A DNA stretch of 64,000 bases from Oscillospiraceae bacterium. GTDB taxonomy: Bacteria; Bacillota; Clostridia; Oscillospirales; Oscillospiraceae. The first letter of the stretch is position 1. Each line of letters starts with the position of its first letter. Made by a program: the position numbers and the translations under genes. Positions 25,403 through 33,323 of this stretch are shown piece after piece. The notes under the pieces were generated by a model. It ran no database searches and was not told the origin of the DNA. It saw nothing but the letters and a program-made list of their open reading frames with translations. The stretch lies in contig SVKV01000003.1 in NCBI GenBank assembly GCA_015068305.1, forward strand, positions 48,717 through 112,716, read 5' to 3'.

Positions 25403-26639
25403 ATCCGATCAGCGCAACGGCCACATCGTTGACATTGGTTCCGGTGGGGCCTGTAAAGATCAGTCCGCCGGATTTTTCCAGGGCATGGTAGGCATCGTTG
25501 TTTTGCAGAACATCTGTTATGGAGATTCCCTGTTCCCGGAGTACGGTGGCCGTGGTACCGTCCACAAAACCTCCCGCAGCATCGGTGGGCCCGTCGGTGC
25601 CGTCGCTGCCGATGCTGAACAGGCACACATTTTCCTGCCCATCCAGTACCGCCGCAGCCGAAAGAGCCAGTTCCTGGTTCCGGCCGCCTTTTCCGGTTCC
25701 GGTGAGCTTTACCACCGTTTCGCCTCCGGCGATCAATGCAACTCTCCCGCTGCCTATCTGCTTTTTCGCTTCCAATGCCAGCCATTTTCCCGCATCCCGG
25801 GCTTCGCAGGCAAGGCAGTCCGTGAGAATCCGGGGCTCATAGCCCAGTTTCCGGGCCGCCTCCGCCGCAGCCAGGCACAGCTGCCGGACAGAACCGGTGA
25901 TGTGGGTGGTTACATTGGAAAGCACCTTGGGTGTTTCCGCATCCAGACATTTCCCTGCTTCTTCGGACAAACGCAGCCCATACCGGGATGCGATTTCCCA
26001 GGCCTGCTCACAGGTACTGCTGTCCGGGCAGGCCGGTCCCGATGCGATCATGTCCAGCGGATCTCCAATGATATCCGACAGCACAATAGAAAATACCTTT
26101 GCCGGGGCGCAAGCTTTCGCGAAGCGGCCGCCCTTGACTTTGGAGAGGCGTTTGCGGATGGTGTTGATTTCGGTGATTTCTGCGCCGCAGGCCAGCAGCT
26201 GATTCGTAATATCCTGCAGCTGCGCTCCGGGAATCAGCGGCACTTCAAAAAGGGTGCTGCCGCCGCCGGACAGAAGAAACAGCACCGTATCCCCTTCCGT
26301 CAGACCGGAGACCAGCTGCAACGCTTCTTCCGTGGCCCGGAAGCCGTTTTCATCCGGCACCGGATGCGCCGCTTCAAACAGGCGGAAATTGCCGATGGGC
26401 CCGTTCACATGTCCGTACTTGGTAATGACGATGCCATCGCAGATCCGTGCGCCCAGCTCTTCGTAAGCAGCCTTCGCCATCTGCCAGGCCGCTTTGCCTG
26501 CCGCCACCAGGATTACCCGGCCGGGAAAAGATACATTTTCCAGCGCCTGCCCAACCGCTGTATCGGGCAGCACTGCCCCGATGGCTGCAGAAACGATTGT
26601 ATTTGCCTGCTGCCGTAAAGTCTGTGTCATATCAAACAT
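25401..26639 (-). CDS. Glycerate kinase type II (GckA/MOFRL family)
   Basis: A 412-residue protein of the DUF4147-MOFRL family, i.e. glycerate 2-kinase (older annotations: hydroxypyruvate reductase TtuD). Seen are VAAGKAAWQMAKAA, HPVPDENG, FLLSGGGSTLFE (the nucleotide or substrate loop), INTIRKRLSKVKGG, IASGP, and the C-terminal MOFRL domain with SIGSDGTDGPTDAAGG. It phosphorylates D-glycerate to 2-phosphoglycerate. Its start overlaps the lysoplasmalogenase stop by eight bases, so translation is probably coupled. It may handle glycerate or a similar hydroxyacid from the upstream lipid-like enzymes, but this is speculative. Confidence 0.92.
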   Translation of the reverse strand: MFDMTQTLRQQANTIVSAAIGAVLPDTAVGQALENVSFPGRVILVAAGKAAWQMAKAAYEELGARICDGIVITKYGHVNGPIGNFRLFEAAHPVPDENGFRATEEALQLVSGLTEGDTVLFLLSGGGSTLFEVPLIPGAQLQDITNQLLACGAEITEINTIRKRLSKVKGGRFAKACAPAKVFSIVLSDIIGDPLDMIASGPACPDSSTCEQAWEIASRYGLRLSEEAGKCLDAETPKVLSNVTTHITGSVRQLCLAAAEAARKLGYEPRILTDCLACEARDAGKWLALEAKKQIGSGRVALIAGGETVVKLTGTGKGGRNQELALSAAAVLDGQENVCLFSIGSDGTDGPTDAAGGFVDGTTATVLREQGISITDVLQNNDAYHALEKSGGLIFTGPTGTNVNDVAVALIG

Positions 26640-27312
26640 AGAACAGGCTGGTTGCGATCATCAGCTGACCCAGATAGTATAGCGACAGATTGGTAATGCG
26701 CATGGAGAATTTTTGTTCTTTTCCAAAAGTGTTGAAGATCAGAACAATATCGGACAATGTAAACAGCACCGCACCAACAGCATGCATCCAGGCTGCTGCG
26801 GAGGCTACTGCAAGGACATTGCCGATGGCGACTGCCGTCATCAGCACGATGGCGCCGATATACAAAATGCCAAAAATCTTGAAGGCCAGTTTGACGGTCA
26901 GTGTCTTGAAAATCCAGGTAAGCAGCGCTGCTGCAAAAACAGCACCCACGACCAAACAGGGCAGCAAATTCTGAGAAAGGGGAATAATGGCGCACAGATA
27001 CAGAATATGTCCCGTTAAGAACGCCACAACACCCAGCAAAAAGATTTTCTGGCCGATTTTCGGAAACACGAACCGCAGATTCAGCAGAATATCACCGACC
27101 ATGCCGCAGAACAGACCGATTACCACCAGCCGGGCAAAGCTGTGATTGACCGATGCCGTTGCCATGGCTACAGTACCGATGATGCAGAACAGCAGGGCGG
27201 CAGTGCCTTTCAAAACAACCGCCGGTATGTACTTTTCCTTATGCTCTACGGCAATAAAGATTCCCTGCAGGGTCATGCCCGCCAATGCAAGCAACAAAAT
27301 ACCTGTACTCAT
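26632..27312 (-). CDS. Lysoplasmalogenase (YhhN family)
   Basis: A 226-residue membrane protein with about eight helices. The YhhN/TMEM86 signature residues appear in CGMVGDILL and GAVLFTLSDIVL, both with the conserved Asp. The family cleaves the vinyl-ether bond of lysoplasmalogen to give an aldehyde and glycerophospho-headgroup. Plasmalogens are common in anaerobic Clostridia, so the enzyme makes sense here. It lies 17 bases after a membrane alpha/beta-hydrolase gene and overlaps a glycerate kinase gene. Confidence 0.88.
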   Translation of the reverse strand: MSTGILLLALAGMTLQGIFIAVEHKEKYIPAVVLKGTAALLFCIIGTVAMATASVNHSFARLVVIGLFCGMVGDILLNLRFVFPKIGQKIFLLGVVAFLTGHILYLCAIIPLSQNLLPCLVVGAVFAAALLTWIFKTLTVKLAFKIFGILYIGAIVLMTAVAIGNVLAVASAAAWMHAVGAVLFTLSDIVLIFNTFGKEQKFSMRITNLSLYYLGQLMIATSLFYV

Positions 27313-27329
27313 TGTGAAACCTCCTTACA

Positions 27330-29339
27330 TTACAGCATAGCGGAGCCGCCGGTGATGATCCAGGCTGCCATGGAAGCAACGGTGAAGGCACCGGTGTAGA
27401 CATTACCGGTACGGCGGTAGATATATGTACAGAGCAGGCTGAACACCACCACCTGGGGCACAAAGACGATGAGAATGCTCATGAAGGGGCCACCGAAGGT
27501 GGAGCCGAAGAGCAGGTCCGCACCGGGGCCGATACCGGCGAAGAAGGGAATGTACTCGATCAGCACGATCACCATCACACCGCCGATCATCAGCAATGCG
27601 CTGCGCCACCAGTTGCCCAGGAAGCCCTTTGCGCCGGGCTTATAGGTTGCTTCGGTCCGCATACCGGCGAAGATTTTGCTGTTATTGAGCAGGAAGAACA
27701 GTGCAAAGCCGGGAAGATACACCAGGAACTGGCCGAACCGCTGGAGGCTGAAGGGCTTGAAGAAGGGCCAGATAAACCGGAAGTCCAGCAGGAACAGCTT
27801 CTTGTAAAGCGCCACCTGCAGATACATGGAACCCAGCATCACCAGTGCCAGCAGAGCGCCCTTGCCGCAGAGGGCCCAGTCGATTTTTCCGCTCTTTTCT
27901 GCACCGGAAAGGCCCAGACTGTGCCAGGGAGCCTCCCCTGCCTTCTTTGCCTTCTTAACAGACAGCCAGGTGGTCACCACCATGATCAGAATCAGCAGCA
28001 TATACCAGCACAGGAAGCCATTGCCGATGGTCATCCGGAAGATCCCCTCCGGGAAGGGGAACAGGGCATGGCCCAGCTGGGTCATAAAGGGATAGGTGGC
28101 ACCTGCCAGGAACATGGTAATGGCCGCATTCTTTGCCCATTTCTTTTTGGGAAGAATGCCCTCCTTACCGGGCAGGGGCTGGGAAACAGCCCGGAAGAAA
28201 GGTGTCTGCAGCAGCACTTCCATCAGCGGCAGCATGGCAAAGACCGCCAGCAGCATGGCTGCAAAAACGAGCAGTTCCTTGTTCATAAAGACCAGGTCAT
28301 GCTTGCTCAGCGGGTAGCCGAAGCCCAGGGCTTCACCAAACCAGCTCAGTGCAACGGCAAGGCCCGGTGCATCGTGGGTGGCCAGACGGTGGTTGGTTTC
28401 CAGCAGTTCCATCCGCCGGGCACTGCCATCGGCAAAGCTGCCAAAGGTGGTATCCCAGGCAGCATCTGCATTGCTGCAGCCCAAAAATTCTGCCCGGAGG
28501 TCGCTGTGGAGCACTTCGTCAGTCAGGAAGGGCTTATAGTCCCGGAAATAGCTGAATTCGTCGTATTTGGACTGGAGCAGCAGCACGTTGTTGAAGTAGA
28601 TATTCTCTGCGTCATAGGCGCTCTCCCGGAACAGCTCGCCGCACTGGAGCACCGTTGCCTTGGGCGCGATGTCTGCGCCGGTCTCATCGGTGGCACCGGC
28701 ATAGGCTGCCGCCACAGACCAGCTGGACCAGGTACCCATGGAATGGCCGCTGAGGCCCAGACGGGTGGCATCCACATTCTCCATGGCCGCCAGGGCTGCA
28801 TAGGCTGCGATACCGCCGCAGGAGCTGTCGGTGATGGCATTGCCGGCGCCGTCTTTCGTATAGCGCTCGTCAAAGAAGGAAAGATTGGAGAAATTCATCA
28901 GCAGGCGATAGCGTTTGGTGCTTCCGGCTTCCACAAAGGTGCCGTCTTCCACGCTGTCCTCACCGAAATTGACCTTCACACGTTGGTTTACATAACCTCT
29001 GTTCAGAAGGCCCGCTTCGCTGTCGCCGTGGCCATACTCATCCAGGGACATGACCACCACACCCCGCCGGGCCAGCTCAATGGAGTAGGCGGCGCAGGTT
29101 TCGCTGTCATTCTGATAGCCGTGGAGCAGCAGCACACCGGGGGCCGGATGCTCTGCCGTAGCGCTTTTGGGGGTATAGAGCTTGTAGGTCAGATCACCCA
29201 CATCCGTTTCGATCACTCCGGCGGACACCTTCACATTTCCGTGGTCCGTCTGGATCCCATGGGCAATGCACATGCACCCAAAGGCAGCCAGAACCAGCGC
29301 GAGAAACATCGCCAGGGGACGTTTTATGGCCGTTTTCAT
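27330..29339 (-). CDS. Alpha/beta-hydrolase fused to multi-helix membrane domain
   Basis: A 669-residue protein. Residues 1-25 form a signal-anchor helix. Residues about 50-330 form an exported alpha/beta hydrolase with LLLHGYQNDSE (oxyanion region), nucleophile elbow LSGHSMGTWSS, and a later NHRLATHDAP giving a likely catalytic His. From about residue 355 onward there are around eight hydrophobic helices. I do not recognise the fusion beyond its two parts. The hydrolase domain should face outside. It has its own promoter and is the first gene of a three-gene unit with lysoplasmalogenase and glycerate kinase. A lipid-ester or acyl substrate is plausible. Confidence 0.85.
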   Translation of the reverse strand: MKTAIKRPLAMFLALVLAAFGCMCIAHGIQTDHGNVKVSAGVIETDVGDLTYKLYTPKSATAEHPAPGVLLLHGYQNDSETCAAYSIELARRGVVVMSLDEYGHGDSEAGLLNRGYVNQRVKVNFGEDSVEDGTFVEAGSTKRYRLLMNFSNLSFFDERYTKDGAGNAITDSSCGGIAAYAALAAMENVDATRLGLSGHSMGTWSSWSVAAAYAGATDETGADIAPKATVLQCGELFRESAYDAENIYFNNVLLLQSKYDEFSYFRDYKPFLTDEVLHSDLRAEFLGCSNADAAWDTTFGSFADGSARRMELLETNHRLATHDAPGLAVALSWFGEALGFGYPLSKHDLVFMNKELLVFAAMLLAVFAMLPLMEVLLQTPFFRAVSQPLPGKEGILPKKKWAKNAAITMFLAGATYPFMTQLGHALFPFPEGIFRMTIGNGFLCWYMLLILIMVVTTWLSVKKAKKAGEAPWHSLGLSGAEKSGKIDWALCGKGALLALVMLGSMYLQVALYKKLFLLDFRFIWPFFKPFSLQRFGQFLVYLPGFALFFLLNNSKIFAGMRTEATYKPGAKGFLGNWWRSALLMIGGVMVIVLIEYIPFFAGIGPGADLLFGSTFGGPFMSILIVFVPQVVVFSLLCTYIYRRTGNVYTGAFTVASMAAWIITGGSAML

Positions 29340-29371
29340 AAGATTTCCTCCTTTTTTAGTTTTCTAAGAAA

Positions 29372-29400
29372 AGTATATCACAGGAAATCTTTCGCCGCAA
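29372..29400 (-). promoter_or_regulatory. Promoter of alpha/beta-hydrolase operon
   Basis: On the minus strand TTGCGG, 17 bases, TATACT, about 32 bases upstream of the start. Confidence 0.65.
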
Positions 29401-29408
29401 CAGAGGAT

Positions 29409-30383
29409 TCAGTTCTCATAACGGATTTGTTCCGTCAAAACCAGCGGATAGCGCACCAGGAACACATCGTCCAGCTTTTCCCGGTGCAGATGGACTGCGG
29501 TGATCTGGTGGTTGTCGTAGGCGGTGTAATAGTAAATCCCCTTGTCCGTATTGCAGCAGGAGGAATAGATGGTTCGCTCGAAACTGCCATCTCCCAAATC
29601 ACAGCAGCCCCGGGGCTGGGCAACCGACTCCAGAATGTGAAAAAACTGGCTGACGCTTTCCGTTTCCATCGTGCCGGAACGGGAGTTGAGCTTTACAAAG
29701 GCGGCTCTGACAAACCGGGACTGGGAGGACAGATCCCCCGGCAGACCCAACGCACCCATCCCCCGGCTGTATGCCCGGAGGTCCAGCTTTTCCGAGAAGC
29801 GGTTTTCCGGCGGTTTGGGCGATAAATGCATAAAATTGTTCAGCTGGAACAACTGTTCATCAAAGGGGGGATTGTTGGTCAGCACCCCGGCAGGGTTGTC
29901 ATAGACCCGAAGTCCCGCCTCCACTGCTTCCACCGTAATGGCTTCATGGTGGTCCGCAATGATCCAGTGCAGCTGGGCAGGCGGGAGATCGCCGCTGAAT
30001 GCGGTATCGGTCAGATTGATCTTTTCGATCCGTTCTCTCGCTTCCTCCACACTGGCGCACCGGGCCAGAATCCAGGGAATAAACTCAAACTGGGCCACAT
30101 TTTCCTTCCCCGGCTGCATCTTCCCATAATGGGCATAGCCCACAAAATTCAGCCCCGCCATGGCAAGCCCCTTCTCGTTCACCCCGTCAAAATACAGTGG
30201 ATAGTCATCCACCACATGGGCCATGCCGATGATGGCATAATGCCGGTCCAATGTCCCCATATCCCGGAAAGTCAGGGGAAAATTTCGGGGGGTGACGGTG
30301 ACTTCCTCTCCATAGGAAGCATCATAGTCCAGGGTTCTTCCGAAATAAAAATCCTTGGTTTTGTAGGTAACTGCCGTGCACAT
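29409..30383 (-). CDS. bsh: Choloylglycine hydrolase (bile salt hydrolase)
   Basis: A 324-residue Ntn hydrolase of the linear amide C-N hydrolase family, matching bile salt hydrolase length. After Met removal, Cys2 is the N-terminal nucleophile (MCTAV). Other active-site residues appear in conserved contexts: Arg16 and Asp19 in FGRTLDYD, Asn in NEKGLAMAGLNF, Asn in GVLTNNPPFDEQ, and Arg in SRFVRAAFVK, close to the Clostridium perfringens enzyme as I recall it. It deconjugates glycine or taurine from bile acids in the cytoplasm. The start is set by Cys2 and by GGGAGG eight bases upstream; the 25 upstream in-frame codons are not part of it. Penicillin V acylase is the main alternative. Confidence 0.9.
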   Translation of the reverse strand: MCTAVTYKTKDFYFGRTLDYDASYGEEVTVTPRNFPLTFRDMGTLDRHYAIIGMAHVVDDYPLYFDGVNEKGLAMAGLNFVGYAHYGKMQPGKENVAQFEFIPWILARCASVEEARERIEKINLTDTAFSGDLPPAQLHWIIADHHEAITVEAVEAGLRVYDNPAGVLTNNPPFDEQLFQLNNFMHLSPKPPENRFSEKLDLRAYSRGMGALGLPGDLSSQSRFVRAAFVKLNSRSGTMETESVSQFFHILESVAQPRGCCDLGDGSFERTIYSSCCNTDKGIYYYTAYDNHQITAVHLHREKLDDVFLVRYPLVLTEQIRYEN

Positions 30384-30514
30384 GGATTCTGCCTCCCGCT
30401 GTTTCTGAAATCTGCTGTTATTCTGAGCAGTTTTTTCTCCATCATTCCTGCTTTGCAAATAAAGCGGAATCTCCCGGGCATACTGATATCATCACAGAAA
30501 AAGGAGCAATCACA

Positions 30515-30949
30515 ATGATCGAACAGGATACCGTCAAACTTCTGCGGGAATGCGATGCCGGCACCAAAATGGGAATTTCCTCCATTGATGAGGTTCTCAG
30601 CCATGTGGAGAACAAAGATTTCAAGAAAAAGCTGACAGTCTGCAAGGAAGAACACGAAAAACTCCAGGCAGAAATCGACAAACTGCTGGGCAAATACCAC
30701 GACGAGGGCAAGGACCCCAATCCCATCGCCAAGGGCATGTCCTGGATGAAGACCAACATGAAACTGGGGATGGAAGATACGGATGCCACCGTTGCAGATC
30801 TGATGACCGATGGCTGCAACATGGGCGTCAAATCGCTGAACCGGTATCTCAACCAGTACAAAGCCGCCGATGAAGTTTCCAAAGACATTGCCAAAAGGCT
30901 CATCAATCTGGAAGAAAAACTGACCATCGATATCCGCCAGTTCCTGTAA
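30515..30949 (+). CDS. Small helical protein of unknown function
   Basis: A 144-residue, charged, almost wholly helical protein, with predicted long helices and no membrane segment. It may form a four-helix bundle like ferritin-like small proteins, but no metal-binding ExxH set is evident, so this is only a fold guess. AAAGGAG lies eight to nine bases before the ATG. It is transcribed divergently from the bile salt hydrolase gene with 131 bases between them. Confidence 0.65.
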   Translation: MIEQDTVKLLRECDAGTKMGISSIDEVLSHVENKDFKKKLTVCKEEHEKLQAEIDKLLGKYHDEGKDPNPIAKGMSWMKTNMKLGMEDTDATVADLMTDGCNMGVKSLNRYLNQYKAADEVSKDIAKRLINLEEKLTIDIRQFL

Positions 30950-30950
30950 G

Positions 30951-30976
30951 AAAAGCCCCCACCTTTCGGTGGGGGC
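30951..30976 (-). terminator. Terminator of ior/paaK operon
   Basis: GCCCCCACC-TTTC-GGTGGGGGC lies eight bases after the ACT gene stop, with TTTTCTT on the minus strand. It also follows the small helical protein gene. Confidence 0.88.
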
Positions 30977-30983
30977 AAAATCT

Positions 30984-31415
30984 TTACTTGAGTCCCAGTT
31001 CTGCCTTGGTCATGACCTTGATCCGGTGCTCACCCAGAACGCCCAGGAATTTGGCCTCATCGGTGACCTTCATCACCATGTAGGCTCTGCCCTCCCGGTG
31101 GGTAAACAGGGAGTACATATACTCCACATCCACATGCCTTTCAGCCAGCACACTCAGAAGGTCGGACAGACCGCCGGGGGTATCGGGGACCTCCACTGCC
31201 CAGACAGGGGTCATGGACAGAATATCCCCGTGCTGCAGCAGAATGGAGCTTGCCTTATAGCTGTCGTCCACGATCATACGGGCCAGGCCGTAGTCCGCCG
31301 TTTCTGCGATGGAGATGGCCCGGATGTCCACATGGGCCTGGGCCAGAAGGCCGGTGATCTGAGCCAGCTGACCGGTACGGTTTTCCAGGAATACAGAAAT
31401 CTGATGAATATTCAT
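30984..31415 (-). CDS. Tandem ACT-domain protein
   Basis: A 143-residue protein made of two ACT domains (about 1-70 and 71-143), beginning HQISVFLENRTGQLAQI, the typical beta-alpha-beta start with the ligand Gly. ACT domains bind amino acids and regulate enzymes. Small ACT proteins of this kind commonly accompany paaK in anaerobes; here it starts 12 bases after paaK. It probably senses an aromatic amino acid and modulates one of the operon enzymes. Confidence 0.9.
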   Translation of the reverse strand: MNIHQISVFLENRTGQLAQITGLLAQAHVDIRAISIAETADYGLARMIVDDSYKASSILLQHGDILSMTPVWAVEVPDTPGGLSDLLSVLAERHVDVEYMYSLFTHREGRAYMVMKVTDEAKFLGVLGEHRIKVMTKAELGLK

Positions 31416-31427
31416 AGCCTTACCTCC

Positions 31428-32729
31428 TTAGTAGAGCTTGCGCTTGTCAATGACACGGACAGCCTTGCCTTCGCTGCGGGTGATGGACTTGGGGGTGACC
31501 AGCTTGACCTTGGCGGCAATACCCAGCATGGACTTGAGGGCATCCACCAGCTGCTTTTCTGCCTGGGTGATCTTGGCCAGAGAGTCGGAGAACATGCCGG
31601 GGTTCATTTCTACCATGATCTCGAAGGTATCGGTGTTGTTGACCCGGTCCACGATGATCTGGTAGTTTGCAGCATAGCCCTGCTGCAGCAGCACCGTCTC
31701 GATCTGGGAGGGGAACACATTGACGCCCCGGATGATCAGCATATCGTCGCTTCTGCCCATGGGCTTCGACATCTTCACGTGGGTTCTGCCGCAGGGGCAC
31801 TTCTCCCGGCTCAGGACACAGATATCTCTCGTCCGGTAGCGAAGCAGGGGGAATGCCTCCTTGTCGATGGCGGTAAAGACCAGTTCGCCCTTGCTGCCTT
31901 CGGGCAGGACCTCGCCGGTATCGGGGTCGATGATCTCGGCGATGAAGTGGTCCTCATTGATGTGCATACCGGTCTGGGCTTCGCACTCATAGGCCACACC
32001 GGGACCGGAGGTCTCCGTCAGGCCGTAAATGTCGTAGGCCTTGATGCCCAGTTTGTTTTCAATATCCCGGCGCATATCCTCGGTCCAAGCCTCCGCGCCG
32101 AAGATACCGGCCTTCAGCTTGATCTGGTCCTGAATGCCCTTTTCATGGATGGACTCAGCCAGATACAGCGCGTAGGAGGGGGTGCAGCAAAGGATGGTGG
32201 AGCCGAGGTCGGTCATGAACTGGAGCTGCCGCTCGGTATTGCCGGAGGACAGGGGCAGGGTCAGGCAGCCCACCCGATGGGATCCGCCGTTGAGGCCGGG
32301 ACCGCCGGTAAACAGGCCGTAGCCATAGGCCACGTGGACCACATCTTCCTTGGTGCCGCCGGCGGCCACGATGGCCCGGGCGCAGCAGTCTTCCCAGAGG
32401 TCAATGTCATGCTGGGTGTAGAATGCCACCACGCGCTTGCCGGTGGTGCCGGAGGTGGACTGAATGCGGACACACTCAGAAAGAGGCTTGCCCATCAGAC
32501 CGTAGGGATAGGCCTCCCGCAGGTCATCCTTTTTCAGGAAGGGCAGCTTGTGCAGATCCTCGACACCATGGATGTCGTCGGGGGTCACACCCTTTTCCTG
32601 CATCTTTGCCCGGTAGTAAGGGACATTGTCCCAGACATGACGGACCTGCTTGACCAGCCGCTCATTCTGCAGCTGGCGAAGCTGCTCATAGGGCATGGTC
32701 TCGATTTCTTTCTGGTAGTAGTTTGCCAT
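31428..32729 (-). CDS. paaK: Phenylacetate-CoA ligase
   Basis: A 433-residue adenylate-forming enzyme of the PaaK family. Motifs seen include IQSTSGTTGKRVVAFYT (P-loop), YDIYGLTETSGPGVAYEC, LLRYRTRDICVLSREKCPCGRTH (with the family's Cys-rich loop), and SDDMLIIRGVNVFPSQIE. It converts phenylacetate, or indoleacetate-like acids, with ATP and CoA to the acyl-CoA. It lies directly after iorAB, which makes such acyl-CoAs from 2-oxoacids, so it can run in the reverse direction to form ATP during aromatic amino acid fermentation. Confidence 0.93.
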   Translation of the reverse strand: MANYYQKEIETMPYEQLRQLQNERLVKQVRHVWDNVPYYRAKMQEKGVTPDDIHGVEDLHKLPFLKKDDLREAYPYGLMGKPLSECVRIQSTSGTTGKRVVAFYTQHDIDLWEDCCARAIVAAGGTKEDVVHVAYGYGLFTGGPGLNGGSHRVGCLTLPLSSGNTERQLQFMTDLGSTILCCTPSYALYLAESIHEKGIQDQIKLKAGIFGAEAWTEDMRRDIENKLGIKAYDIYGLTETSGPGVAYECEAQTGMHINEDHFIAEIIDPDTGEVLPEGSKGELVFTAIDKEAFPLLRYRTRDICVLSREKCPCGRTHVKMSKPMGRSDDMLIIRGVNVFPSQIETVLLQQGYAANYQIIVDRVNNTDTFEIMVEMNPGMFSDSLAKITQAEKQLVDALKSMLGIAAKVKLVTPKSITRSEGKAVRVIDKRKLY

Positions 32730-32748
32730 GGTTTACCGTCTCCTTTTC

Positions 32749-33321
32749 TCAGGCATTTCTGCCCAGCATGAATGCTTTCTTGTTCAGTTCCAGGAATTTG
32801 GCCGGCACACTCTGCTCGATGGCGGTCAGCCACTCTTCCTCGGTAAAATCGAAATTCCGGGACAGGTGGCCCATCAGCACGATGTTCACCGCCTTGGACG
32901 AACCTGCCTCTTCCGCCAGACTCAGGGCATCAAAAGCATCCACATCGATACCGGCAGCCTTCATTTTCTCCACCAGATTCTCAGGGTAGGATGCTGCACC
33001 GATGATCACAGGCATGGGATTGATTTTCTGGGTATTGACAATAATCTTGCCGCCGGGCTTCAGGTACTCGGTCCACCGGGCAGCCTCCAGCAGTTCGAAG
33101 GATACGATGTAATCGGCCATGCCCTTGTCAATGACCGGCGCATAGACCTTGCGGCCAAAGCGCACATAGGTCACCACACTGCCGCCCCGCTGGCTCATGC
33201 CGTGGACCTCGGAGACCTTGATGTCGTAGCCCCGGGTCAGCAGCAGACGGCCCAGGAGCTTGGAGGCCAGCAGACTTCCCTGTCCGCCTACGCCGACGAT
33301 CATAATATTCTTGGTTTCCAT
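32749..33321 (-). CDS. iorB: Indolepyruvate:ferredoxin oxidoreductase beta subunit
   Basis: A 190-residue gamma-domain-type subunit of the 2-oxoacid:ferredoxin oxidoreductase family, with the hallmark IMIVGVGGQGSLLASKLLGR and SEVHGMSQRGGSVVTYVRFG. The start at 33321 is set by AGGAGG seven bases upstream, which itself lies in the last codons of iorA; the two genes are two bases apart. With IorA it oxidises aryl pyruvates to aryl-acetyl-CoA, reducing ferredoxin. Confidence 0.94.
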   Translation of the reverse strand: METKNIMIVGVGGQGSLLASKLLGRLLLTRGYDIKVSEVHGMSQRGGSVVTYVRFGRKVYAPVIDKGMADYIVSFELLEAARWTEYLKPGGKIIVNTQKINPMPVIIGAASYPENLVEKMKAAGIDVDAFDALSLAEEAGSSKAVNIVLMGHLSRNFDFTEEEWLTAIEQSVPAKFLELNKKAFMLGRNA

Positions 33322-33323
33322 GA

